From Pseudomonas sp. BCA17 (lineage in GTDB: Bacteria > Pseudomonadota > Gammaproteobacteria > Pseudomonadales > Pseudomonadaceae): DNA of 64,000 nucleotides. Shown piece by piece: positions 1 to 7,985 of the stretch. Position numbers and translations under genes: made by a program. Below the pieces are notes generated by a model. That model searched no databases, was not told the origin of the DNA, and saw only the letters and a list, made by a program, of their open reading frames with translations. The DNA is taken from contig NZ_SGWI01000003.1 in NCBI RefSeq assembly GCF_004519405.1, positions 186,001-250,000 of the forward strand. The letters are read 5' to 3'. The number at the start of each line of letters is the position of its first letter. The first letter of the stretch is position 1.

Positions 1-293
1 TCGATCTGGGCGCTGTGGGCGCCAAACTGTGTAATGGTCCCGGGATGACGGGTTTCCCCGGTTACGGTGAACTCAAAGTTATAGATCCGTGCCAGACGGC
101 GCCGACCATTGGCATCCTTCACAAAACCGATGCGTTTCAACGCCACCGCGCCATCGAGCAGCTCGATGTCGAGCTTGGCGCAATGCTGTTTAACCCGCTC
201 CAGTGCCCGCTCGCGCAGGCCGTGGTTGTGCCATACCCAGGCGGCACCGGTCGCCAGCAGCATCAACACGAAGATGTTTCCCAGGGTCAGCAT
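1..293 (-). CDS. DUF3301 family protein (C-terminus outside window)
   Basis: The reverse strand reads from an ATG at 293 to the window edge, giving about 97 residues without a stop. The product starts with a hydrophobic segment (MLTLGNIFVLMLLATGAAW, residues 1-19), so it is probably anchored in the inner membrane by one N-terminal helix. A conserved basic and hydrophilic part follows, with RIGFVKDANGRRRLARIYNF near residues 53-72 and an FTVTGE strand after it. This matches my recollection of the small DUF3301 proteins of gammaproteobacteria, whose function is unknown. The gene is cut off by the window edge, so its length and stop cannot be seen. It is divergent from pdxY. Confidence 0.75.
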   Translation of the reverse strand, partial: MLTLGNIFVLMLLATGAAWVWHNHGLRERALERVKQHCAKLDIELLDGAVALKRIGFVKDANGRRRLARIYNFEFTVTGETRHPGTITQFGAHSAQI

Positions 294-410
294 GCGATGA
301 ACTCCAACAAAGTGAGAGCAGCTTAACTGTGTCGCTGGTCTGTCGTACAGGCTGCGTTTAGCCGCATACTGCGCGGCCAGAATTTCAATGGCTTTACGGA
401 AATCTCCCGC

Positions 411-1283
411 ATGAAACGCACACCTCATCTGCTTGCGATCCAGTCTCATGTGGTCTTTGGCCACGCCGGAAACAGCGCCGCCGTATTCCCCATGCAGCGG
501 GTCGGAGTGAATGTCTGGCCGCTCAATACGGTGCAGTTCTCCAACCACACTCAGTATGGCCAGTGGGCAGGAGAAGTGTTGGCGCCGCAGCAAATTCCGG
601 CGCTGGTGGAAGGTATTGCCGCGATTGGTGAGCTGGGTAACTGCGACGCCGTGCTGTCTGGCTACTTGGGCAGTGCCGATCAGGGTCGTGCGATTCTCAC
701 AGGTGTGGCGCGCATCAAGGCCATCAACCCCAAGGCCCTGTACCTCTGCGATCCAGTGATGGGGCATCCGGAAAAAGGTTGCATCGTGCCTCAGGAAGTC
801 AGCGATTTCCTGCTGGATGAAGCCGCAGCCATGGCTGACTTCCTGTGCCCTAACCAACTGGAGCTGGACAGCTTTGCCGGGCGCAAGCCGCAATCGTTGT
901 TCGACTGCCTGGGCATGGCCAAGGCGTTACTGGCGCGAGGGCCGAAGGCGGTGCTGGTCAAGCACCTGGATTACCCGGGCAAATTGCCGGATGGCTTCGA
1001 GATGTTGCTGGTTACTGCTGAAGGCAGCTGGCACCTGCGTCGGCCGTTGTTGGCTTTCCCACGCCAGCCGGTGGGCGTGGGTGATCTGACGTCCGGGCTG
1101 TTCCTGGCGCGGGTGTTGTTGGGCGACAGCCTGTTGGCCGCCTTTGAGTTCACGGCGGCAGCGGTGCATGAAGTGCTGCTGGAAACCCAGGCCTGCGCCA
1201 GTTACGAGTTGGAACTGGTGCGAGCCCAGGATCGTATCGTTCATCCGCGGGTGCGCTTCGAAGCGACACCGATCGAACTTTGA
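411..1283 (+). CDS. pdxY: Pyridoxal kinase PdxY
   Basis: This cytoplasmic enzyme of the ribokinase superfamily phosphorylates pyridoxal with ATP in vitamin B6 salvage. The 290-residue length is usual for PdxY. Visible motifs are the N-terminal substrate region ([20 protein letters not shown], from about residue 11), the DPVMG segment near 115, the [10 protein letters not shown] segment near 148 and the C-terminal [10 protein letters not shown] anion-hole/catalytic-base motif near residue 222. The cysteine typical of PdxY-type kinases could not be checked by alignment. The gene converges on the downstream thioesterase gene with no gap. Confidence 0.93.
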   Translation: MKRTPHLLAIQSHVVFGHAGNSAAVFPMQRVGVNVWPLNTVQFSNHTQYGQWAGEVLAPQQIPALVEGIAAIGELGNCDAVLSGYLGSADQGRAILTGVARIKAINPKALYLCDPVMGHPEKGCIVPQEVSDFLLDEAAAMADFLCPNQLELDSFAGRKPQSLFDCLGMAKALLARGPKAVLVKHLDYPGKLPDGFEMLLVTAEGSWHLRRPLLAFPRQPVGVGDLTSGLFLARVLLGDSLLAAFEFTAAAVHEVLLETQACASYELELVRAQDRIVHPRVRFEATPIEL

Positions 1284-1766
1284 TCAGGCGTCAGCCTTGA
1301 TTTCCTGATAGCGCTTTTCCAGCTCCTGGCGAATCTGCCGACGCTGCTGGGCCTGCACGAACCGGCGTTTGTCTTCGCTGTTCTGGGGCTGCAGCGGCGG
1401 TACGGCGGCAGGTTTGCGCTGGTCGTCCACGGCCACCATGGTGAAGAAGCAACTGTTGGTGTGGCGCACCGAGCGCTCGCGGATGTTCTCGGTCACCACT
1501 TTGATGCCCACCTCCATTGAGGTGTTGCCGGTGTAGTTGACCGATGCGAGGAAGGTCACCAGCTCGCCGACATGGATCGGTTCGCGAAAAATCACTTGGT
1601 CGACCGACAGCGTGACGACATAGCGACCGGCATAACGGCTCGCGCAGGCGTAAGCCACTTCGTCGAGGTACTTGAGCAGGGTGCCGCCGTGGACATTGCC
1701 TGAGAAGTTGGCCATGTCAGGGGTCATCAATACCGTCATCGACAGCTGGGCGTTTCCGGGTTCCAT
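1284..1766 (-). CDS. Acyl-CoA thioesterase, YciA/hotdog family
   Basis: A single-domain hotdog-fold thioesterase of 160 residues, predicted to hydrolyse acyl-CoA to free acid and CoA in the cytoplasm. Near the N-terminus the hotdog active-site helix is visible as NFSGNVHGGTLLKYLDEVAY, with the catalytic Asp in LDEVAY, followed by VTLSVDQVIFREPIHVGE. The C-terminal 25 residues are charged and helical (QQRRQIRQELEKRYQEIKADA). I chose the ATG at 1766 because the family normally starts MEPGNAQLSM; an in-frame ATG at 1790 would add eight residues, and neither has a strong ribosome-binding site. Substrate preference cannot be read from sequence. Confidence 0.88.
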   Translation of the reverse strand: MEPGNAQLSMTVLMTPDMANFSGNVHGGTLLKYLDEVAYACASRYAGRYVVTLSVDQVIFREPIHVGELVTFLASVNYTGNTSMEVGIKVVTENIRERSVRHTNSCFFTMVAVDDQRKPAAVPPLQPQNSEDKRRFVQAQQRRQIRQELEKRYQEIKADA

Positions 1767-2056
1767 AGCACACTCACGGGTTGTAGGCATCGGTTGGGGG
1801 GCACCTCTGCGGGTGCTGAAATCTTTGCAGCGCTCTCCCTAACGGGACGCCGGTGGGCGGCTCGCCGTCACGCCGGGACCGATCTGTTTCCATATATTGC
1901 ACCGGCTTTCTGCCGGAAGTCGCGGTGTTAACCTTCAAAAGCCCGTCTCAGGGCATTTCTTACGATCAAGGCAGACTTTTCCTCCCGTTTTTTACGACTG
2001 TTCAAAGCGTGGGCGGAAGTGGGAAAAGCGCCGGTACCCTCAAGGAGCCCCTCGCC

Positions 2057-3820
2057 ATGCACGCCATCAGCTTTATCCAGGATCTGGCCGTGATCATGCT
2101 GGTGGCAGGGGTTGTCACCATCCTGTTTCACCGGCTCAAGCAACCGGTGGTGCTGGGGTACATCGTAGCCGGCTTCATCATCGGCCCTCATACCCCGCCG
2201 TTCGGCCTGATCCACGACGAAGACACCATCAAGACTCTCGCCGAGCTGGGGGTGATCTTCCTGATGTTCTGCCTGGGCCTGGAATTCAGCCTGCGCAAGC
2301 TGTTCAAGGTGGGCGCCACGGCGTTTATCGCGGCCTTCCTGGAGATCATTCTGATGATCTGGATCGGCTACGAAATCGGCCGCTGGTTTGACTGGAGTAC
2401 CATGGACTCGCTGTTCCTGGGCGCCATCCTGGCGATCTCCTCGACCACCATCATCGTCAAGGCGCTCAATGACCTGAAGATGAAAAACCAGCGTTTCGCT
2501 CAACTGATCTTTGGTGTGCTGATCGTTGAAGACATCCTCGGCATCGGCATTATCGCCTTGCTGTCGAGCATTGCCGTCAGTGGCACGGTCAGCTCCGGCG
2601 AGGTCTTCTCCACCGTCGGCAAACTCTCACTGTTCATGATTGTTGCGCTGGTCATCGGTATTTTGCTGGTGCCGCGCCTGCTGGCCTACGTGGCCAAGTT
2701 CGACAGCAACGAGATGCTACTGATCACCGTGCTGGGCCTGTGCTTCGGTTTCTGCCTGCTGGTGGTCAAGCTGGAATACAGCATGGTGCTGGGGGCGTTC
2801 TTGATTGGAGCAATCATGGCCGAATCCCGGCAGTTGCTCAAGATCGAGCGCCTGATCGAGCCTGTTCGCGACATGTTCAGTGCAATCTTCTTCGTCGCCA
2901 TCGGTTTGATGATCGACCCGCACATTCTGCTGCAATACGCCTGGCCGATCGCGGTGATCACCGTGGCCGTGGTGCTGGGTAAGATGCTGTCCTGCGGCCT
3001 GGGTGCTTTTATCGCCGGCAATGATGGCCGCACTTCATTGCGGGTGGGCATGGGGCTGTCACAAATTGGCGAGTTTTCCTTCATCATCGCGGCGCTGGGG
3101 ATGACGCTTCAGGTGACCAGCGATTTCCTGTATCCGGTAGCCGTGGCGGTATCGGCGATCACCACGCTGCTCACGCCTTACTTGATTCGCGGGGCCGACC
3201 CACTGTCGTTGAAGATTGCCGCGGTAATGCCCAAGCGCCTGAGCCGGGTATTCGGGATGTATGGCGAATGGCTGCGCAGCATTCAGCCTCAAGGTGAAGG
3301 CGCGATGCTGGCGTCGATGATCCGCAAGATCATCCTGCAGGTGGGAGTGAACCTGGCACTGGTGGTAGCGATCTTCTTCGCCGGTGGCTTTTTTGCAGCA
3401 CGTATCGGTGGGTATCTGGAGGGTTGGATCAGTGATCCAAGCTGGCAGAAGGCATTGATCTGGGGGGGCGCGTTGTTGCTGTCGTTGCCGTTTTTGATTG
3501 CGGCCTATCGAAAGCTCAAGGCGCTGTCGATGTTGCTGGCTGAGATGAGCGTAAAGCCGGAGATGGCCGGGCGGCATACGCATCGCGTGCGACGGGTGAT
3601 CGCCGAGCTGATCCCGATCCTGTCGTTGCTGGTGATCTTTCTGCTATTGGCAGCCTTGTCGGCCAGTATCCTGCCGACCAACAAGTTGCTGGTACTGATC
3701 GCCGTGGTCACGGCGGCAGTCGCGGCGGTGCTCTGGCGGTGGTTCATCCGCGTGCATACGCGGATGCAGGTCGCCTTGCTGGAGACGCTGGATAACCACA
3801 AGGATACGCCGGAGCACTAG
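2057..3820 (+). CDS. CPA2-family monovalent cation/proton antiporter (Kef/YbaL-like)
   Basis: An inner-membrane protein of 587 residues with the Na+/H+ exchanger fold of the CPA2 family. The first about 390 residues hold about a dozen hydrophobic segments, including the family signature around GYIVAGFIIGPHTPP and a GVIFLMFCLGLEFS segment. A second hydrophobic block with two or three helices fills the last 170 residues. There is no TrkA-N/RCK NAD-binding domain, unlike KefB/KefC and YbaL, so the C-terminal gating module is missing or replaced. The start at 2057 has AAGGAG nine bases upstream; the long N-terminal extension of the open frame (from 1853) has no such signal and looks non-coding. 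Ion specificity is not predictable. Confidence 0.85.
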   Translation: MHAISFIQDLAVIMLVAGVVTILFHRLKQPVVLGYIVAGFIIGPHTPPFGLIHDEDTIKTLAELGVIFLMFCLGLEFSLRKLFKVGATAFIAAFLEIILMIWIGYEIGRWFDWSTMDSLFLGAILAISSTTIIVKALNDLKMKNQRFAQLIFGVLIVEDILGIGIIALLSSIAVSGTVSSGEVFSTVGKLSLFMIVALVIGILLVPRLLAYVAKFDSNEMLLITVLGLCFGFCLLVVKLEYSMVLGAFLIGAIMAESRQLLKIERLIEPVRDMFSAIFFVAIGLMIDPHILLQYAWPIAVITVAVVLGKMLSCGLGAFIAGNDGRTSLRVGMGLSQIGEFSFIIAALGMTLQVTSDFLYPVAVAVSAITTLLTPYLIRGADPLSLKIAAVMPKRLSRVFGMYGEWLRSIQPQGEGAMLASMIRKIILQVGVNLALVVAIFFAGGFFAARIGGYLEGWISDPSWQKALIWGGALLLSLPFLIAAYRKLKALSMLLAEMSVKPEMAGRHTHRVRRVIAELIPILSLLVIFLLLAALSASILPTNKLLVLIAVVTAAVAAVLWRWFIRVHTRMQVALLETLDNHKDTPEH

Positions 3821-3837
3821 AGACCAGTGAGCAGGGC

Positions 3838-4245
3838 TCAGCTTTCCAGCCAGACATCCCGCGCCCAGTGCCACACCGACTCCCAGGACTCTTCGGTGAC
3901 AAGCTCTTCTTCGCCGGACCATAGCACCACGGTGCCGTCTTCTTCGACGCAGTAGTAGTCGTCACCATCCTGGCAGATCGGGATCAATTCGCGCGGTACG
4001 CCAATGTCCCAGGCCGTTGCCGCCACCTCAGGCAAGTAGGTGTGGGAGCCCGGATCAGTGATGGTCACCGGCTCCAGGCTGCCATAGACCACGTCGCTGA
4101 CGGTCAGCAGAAACTCTTTGAAGACAAACGGAATGTTGATAAACAGCTGTTCTTCGACTTCTACCAGTTGGTCTTCGTCTGGCAATTCCAGAGGAACCGG
4201 GACCGGTTCATTGGCTTCACGCAATTGTTCGATGATTTCTTCCAC
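3838..4245 (-). CDS. SMI1/KNR4 (SUKH-like) family protein
   Basis: A very acidic protein of 135 residues. The pattern LPDEDQLVEVEEQLFINIP followed by FKEFLLTVSD is the SMI1/KNR4 core (an acidic helix, then a P-x-x-x-FKEFL helix). Near residues 91-110 comes ICQDGDDYYCVEEDGTVVLW, the characteristic end-strand segment of the family. Some SUKH proteins are immunity proteins for secreted nuclease or deaminase toxins, but no toxin gene is adjacent, so I do not infer that role here. A terminator hairpin separates it from the upstream Tim44-like gene, and it converges on the antiporter gene. Confidence 0.82.
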   Translation of the reverse strand: MEEIIEQLREANEPVPVPLELPDEDQLVEVEEQLFINIPFVFKEFLLTVSDVVYGSLEPVTITDPGSHTYLPEVAATAWDIGVPRELIPICQDGDDYYCVEEDGTVVLWSGEEELVTEESWESVWHWARDVWLES

Positions 4246-4326
4246 GGCCGGGATCCTCTTGCTAGATGGCGCGGTTTATAGAGGCGTTTTATACAGTAGC
4301 TCGCTATAAGTGCAACCGTGAAATAG

Positions 4327-4353
4327 AAAACCCCGGAACATGTCCGGGGTTTT
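4327..4353 (-). terminator. Intrinsic terminator after Tim44-like gene
   Basis: Perfect 11-bp stem (AAAACCCCGGA / TCCGGGGTTTT) with a five-base loop. On the reverse strand it ends in four T, and the A/T ends make it potentially bidirectional. It lies 28 bases past the Tim44-like stop. Confidence 0.85.
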
Positions 4354-4380
4354 ATTACCAGGTGCTTGAACGCGCAGCTA

Positions 4381-5253
4381 TCAGCCGTTCTGGCGGATAC
4401 CGGCGACCAGCCAAGGCTGGTTGTCGCCCTGGGCGCGTTCCATGTTCCAGCTTTCGCTGAACACTTCGCCCTGGTCGAAGCGCGAGGTCTTCGACACACC
4501 GCTGAAGGTCAGGGTGGCGATGGTCTTGTCGGCGCGATCATCCACACCTTCCAACTGTACGCGCAGGTCATCGATGTAGGTCGATTGGAAGCCGTCGCCC
4601 AGGTCGGCGCGTTCGCGCTTGAGGAACTCCAGCAGTTGCGGGGTCACGAACTCGGCGATCTTGTCCATTTCGTTGGCGTCCCAGTGTTGCTGCAGGGACT
4701 GGAAGTGGTTGCGCGCGGCTTCGACGAAGCGTTCTTCGTTGAACCAGGCCGGTGCATTGATGACCGGACGGGCGGCCGCAGGTGCTGCCGAACCGCCGAA
4801 GATCGAACCCATGGCCGGTTTTTGTTCGAACACTTCACGTTGCATCGGCGCGCCGGCCGGGGCCAGGTGCTCCTGCTGCTTGCGTCGACGGGCGGCGATG
4901 AAGCGGAAGATCACGAAGGCGATGAGCGCCATGATCAGGATGTCGAAGATCTGCATGCCTTGGAAGCCGCCGCCCATGAACATGGAAGCGAGCAGGCCGC
5001 CGGCGGCGATACCAGCCAGAGCGCCCAACCAGCGCGAAGCACCGCCGGCCTTGGCAGCAGCGCCTGCGGCACCGGCTGCACCAGCGGTTGCGGCAGCGCC
5101 GCCCATGCCACCGGCGGATGGAGCCATCTGACTGGTCTGGTGAGTCGGTGCCGAGCCCATGCTTTTGCCGCCACCGAAGCGTTTGGCGTTGGCGTCGAGG
5201 CTCATCGTCAAGCCGATGCACAGCGCCATGGCGATGCTAAGAAAACGTTTCAT
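4381..5253 (-). CDS. Tim44-like domain membrane protein
   Basis: The 290-residue product begins with a signal peptide (MKRFLSIAMALCIGLTMSLDANA, likely cleaved after DANA). A Gly/Ala/Met-rich low-complexity stretch follows at residues 25-90, then one or two hydrophobic helices (LGALAGIAAGGLLASMFMGG and FDILIMALIAFVIFRF). A C-terminal Tim44/MRPL45-like domain fills residues 165-290, with the NHFQSLQQHWDANEMDKIAE helix and a WNMERA strand. Bacterial Tim44-like proteins are membrane-associated with unproven roles. I start at 5253 because that ATG directly precedes the signal peptide; the ATG 15 bases upstream would add GIPF-type residues before it. Confidence 0.85.
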   Translation of the reverse strand: MKRFLSIAMALCIGLTMSLDANAKRFGGGKSMGSAPTHQTSQMAPSAGGMGGAAATAGAAGAAGAAAKAGGASRWLGALAGIAAGGLLASMFMGGGFQGMQIFDILIMALIAFVIFRFIAARRRKQQEHLAPAGAPMQREVFEQKPAMGSIFGGSAAPAAARPVINAPAWFNEERFVEAARNHFQSLQQHWDANEMDKIAEFVTPQLLEFLKRERADLGDGFQSTYIDDLRVQLEGVDDRADKTIATLTFSGVSKTSRFDQGEVFSESWNMERAQGDNQPWLVAGIRQNG

Positions 5254-5382
5254 AAAGGGAATTCCCATTTGTGGATTGCACGCGCGCCATGTTGCACAGG
5301 TGTCGTGACAGTGGCTAGCGACATAATGTTTCGGGCTTTTGCGTAAGACCGATTCAGAATGGTCTGTAGGACTAGTTACTAA

Positions 5383-5421
5383 TATTGGCCCGCGCTCGCT
5401 AAATACAAGGGCGGGCCAATA
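5383..5421. repeat. Inverted repeat hairpin in the uvrD/Tim44 gap
   Basis: Perfect 11-bp inverted repeat (TATTGGCCCGC / GCGGGCCAATA) with a 17-base loop. It lacks a T-run on either strand. It may contribute to termination after uvrD or be a regulatory site for the Tim44-like gene, which starts at 5253. Confidence 0.5.
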
Positions 5422-5458
5422 ACCTTCATGTAACGCGACGTTTCATCATGCTGCCTTT

Positions 5459-5520
5459 ATGTGGCGAGGGCGCTTGCTCCCGTTGGGGCGCGTTTTGCCA
5501 GGCGCCCTCGCCATATAAGG
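5459..5520. repeat. REP-like palindrome downstream of uvrD
   Basis: GTGGCGAGGGCGCTTGCTCCC is a variant of the P. fluorescens REP sequence also seen at 11959. Its first arm GGCGAGGGCGC (5463-5473) pairs perfectly with GCGCCCTCGCC (5502-5512). It begins three bases after the uvrD stop and may serve as the end of the uvrD message. Confidence 0.7.
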
Positions 5521-5523
5521 GTT

Positions 5524-7707
5524 TCAGATTGCTTCGAGCTTCGCGTAACCCATCATCAGCCACTTGCTGCCTTCGGCGAAATTCACCTGCACCCGGGCCT
5601 GGGCGCCGGCACCTTCGAAGTTGAGGATCACGCCTTCGCCGAAGATCGCATGCTTGACCTGCTGGCCCAGGCTGAACGGTGTTTCCGGAATCTCGGAACC
5701 TGCAAACATGCTGCTGGAGTTCTGTTGCTGGCCGCCGCCGAACGGCCGGCTGACGCTGTTGGACAGGCGCACTTCCTGGATCAGCCCCTTCGGTACCTCG
5801 CGTACGAAGCGTGACACCTTGTTGTAGGTCTCACTGCCATACAGGCGTCGGGTCTCGGCATAGCTCATCACCAGGTTCTGCATGGCGCGGGTGATGCCCA
5901 CATAGGCCAGGCGGCGCTCTTCCTCCAGGCGGCCGGGCTCTTCCAGGCTCATCTTGTGCGGGAACAGGCCTTCTTCCATGCCCACCAGGAACACATACGG
6001 GAACTCCAGGCCCTTGGCGCTGTGCAAGGTCATCAACTGGATGCTGTCTTCATGCTCATCGGCCTGGGTATCGCCCGCCTCGAGTGAAGCATGGCCGAGG
6101 AACGCGGCGAGCGGGGTCAGCTCTTCTTCGTCTTCGGTGTTTTCGAAGGCGCGAGCGGCGCTGACCAGTTCCTCAAGGTTTTCTACCCGAGCCTGGCCTT
6201 TCTCGCCTTTTTCCGCTTCGTGATAGGCGATTAGCCCCGATTGTTCGATCACGGTCTGGGTCATCAAGTGCAGCGGCATGTCTGCACACTTGGCGGCCAG
6301 GTTCTCGATCAGCTCGACAAAAGCGCCCAACGCACTGGCGGCGCGGCCTGTGAGGCCTTTATTGGCGATCAGCAGGCGCATGGATTCCCACATCGACACG
6401 TCGGCATGGCGCGCGTGGTCGCGGATCGCTTCAACGGTTTTTTCGCCGATGCCGCGGGCCGGGATGTTGATCACCCGCTCCAGCGCCGCATCGTTGCCAC
6501 GACCTTCCAGCAGGCGCAGGTAGGCCATGGCGTTCTTGATTTCTGCCCGCTCGAAGAAGCGCTGGCCGCCATAGATGCGGTACGGGATACGTTCGCGCAG
6601 CAACGCTTCTTCCAGTACCCGCGATTGGGCGTTGGACCGGTACAGAATCGCAATGTCGCTGCGTGCCAGGCCGGTTTTCAGCGCACTTTCGATAGTTTCC
6701 ACCACGTAACGCGCTTCATCGTGTTCGTTGAACGCAGCGTACAGGTTGATTGCCTCGCCTTCGCCGCCATCGGTCCACAGCTCTTTGCCCAGGCGGCCGG
6801 TGTTGTTGGCAATCAAGGCGTTGGCGGCCTTGAGGATACCGGCGGTAGAGCGGTAGTTCTGCTCCAGGCGGATGGTGACTGCGTCCGGGAAGTCTTCGGA
6901 ATACTGGTAGATATTCTCGATTTTCGCGCCACGCCAACCGTAGATGGACTGGTCGTCGTCACCTACCACCATCAGGCTGTCGCCACCTTTGGCCAGCAGG
7001 CGCAACCAGGCGTACTGCACGGCGTTGGTGTCCTGGAACTCGTCCACCAGGATGTGACGGAAGCGTTTCTGGTAATGGGCCAGCAAGCCCGGGTTGTCAC
7101 GCCACAGGTCGAGGGCGCGCAGCAGCAGCTCGGAGAAGTCGATGACACCGGCGCGTACGCAGGCCGCCTCATAGGCTTCATAAATACTGCGCATGGTGGC
7201 CAGGAACAAATCGCCGCTGGCCTGGATATGTTGCGGGCGCAAGCCCTCGTCTTTCTGGCCGTTGATGAACCATTGCGCCTGTCGCGCCGGCCAGCGCTGT
7301 TCGTCGAGGCCCAGTTCACGGATCACCCGCTTGACCAGGCGTTGCTGGTCGTCACTGTCGAGGATCTGGAAGGTCTGGCTCAGGCCCGCTTCCTGCCAGT
7401 GTGCCCGCAACAGGCGGTGCGCCAGGCCGTGGAACGTGCCCACCCACATGCCCGCCGGGCTGATACCCATCAACTGCTCGATGCGGTGGCGCATTTCGGC
7501 AGCGGCCTTGTTGGTGAACGTCACCGACAGGATGGAATGCGGGGACGCGTTCTCGACCTGGATCAACCAGGCGATACGGTGCACCAGCACTCGGGTTTTA
7601 CCGGAGCCAGCCCCGGCCAGGACCAACTGACGGCCAACGGGGGCCGCTACGGCCTGGCGTTGGGCATCGTTGAGGGAGTTCAGCAAAAGAGAGAGATCAT
7701 CGCGCAT
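5524..7707 (-). CDS. uvrD: DNA helicase II UvrD
   Basis: SF1A 3'-5' DNA helicase of nucleotide-excision and mismatch repair, 727 residues, the usual length. The motifs appear in order: Q-motif LNDAQRQAV, Walker A GAGSGKTRVLVHR (residues 33-45), motif Ia SVTFTNKAAAEMRHR, Walker B/motif II LVDEFQDTN, motif III GDDDQSIYGWRGA, motif IV LEQNYRS, motif V LMTLHSAKGLEFPYVF and motif VI EERRLAYVGITRA. The C-terminal 60 residues (GQQVKHAIFGEGVILNFEG) form the Tudor-like RNA-polymerase-binding domain. It is divergent from the GGDEF/EAL gene, the same order as P. aeruginosa PA5443/PA5442. Confidence 0.97.
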   Translation of the reverse strand: MRDDLSLLLNSLNDAQRQAVAAPVGRQLVLAGAGSGKTRVLVHRIAWLIQVENASPHSILSVTFTNKAAAEMRHRIEQLMGISPAGMWVGTFHGLAHRLLRAHWQEAGLSQTFQILDSDDQQRLVKRVIRELGLDEQRWPARQAQWFINGQKDEGLRPQHIQASGDLFLATMRSIYEAYEAACVRAGVIDFSELLLRALDLWRDNPGLLAHYQKRFRHILVDEFQDTNAVQYAWLRLLAKGGDSLMVVGDDDQSIYGWRGAKIENIYQYSEDFPDAVTIRLEQNYRSTAGILKAANALIANNTGRLGKELWTDGGEGEAINLYAAFNEHDEARYVVETIESALKTGLARSDIAILYRSNAQSRVLEEALLRERIPYRIYGGQRFFERAEIKNAMAYLRLLEGRGNDAALERVINIPARGIGEKTVEAIRDHARHADVSMWESMRLLIANKGLTGRAASALGAFVELIENLAAKCADMPLHLMTQTVIEQSGLIAYHEAEKGEKGQARVENLEELVSAARAFENTEDEEELTPLAAFLGHASLEAGDTQADEHEDSIQLMTLHSAKGLEFPYVFLVGMEEGLFPHKMSLEEPGRLEEERRLAYVGITRAMQNLVMSYAETRRLYGSETYNKVSRFVREVPKGLIQEVRLSNSVSRPFGGGQQQNSSSMFAGSEIPETPFSLGQQVKHAIFGEGVILNFEGAGAQARVQVNFAEGSKWLMMGYAKLEAI

Positions 7708-7985
7708 CGGCGCATTCTAGGGTGCCGGGGGGAGACGGGCAAATCCCATTGCCGGATGGTCGACGCAAAGCCTGGGGCGCAGCGACGGCCGGTCGGCATT
7801 CCGTCGTGGGGGATGACCGGTTGGTCATGGGCCGCAACCCGCGCAGCGTCTCGCTCAAGCTGTCTGGCCCGGATGTTTGCGCACAAATAACAAGCGACTT
7901 TTATGACAGGGAGCAGTTTGGCCCAGGCGTTTGCTTGTGTATGCTCCGTCGACGTTTCGGGCTCACCATTATAAGAACACTGCCT

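Noticed and set aside
1853..2056. 68-residue N-terminal extension of the CPA2 antiporter
   Set aside because: No ribosome site, not hydrophobic or family-like; AAGGAG nine bases before the ATG at 2057 marks the real start.
3838..4245. SMI1/KNR4 protein as immunity protein of a toxin system
   Set aside because: No toxin, Rhs, CdiA or secretion gene lies nearby and the gene is flanked by conserved core genes, so an immunity role is unsupported.
6241..7890. 549-codon forward frame over uvrD
   Set aside because: Antisense to all helicase motifs of uvrD, hence a shadow.
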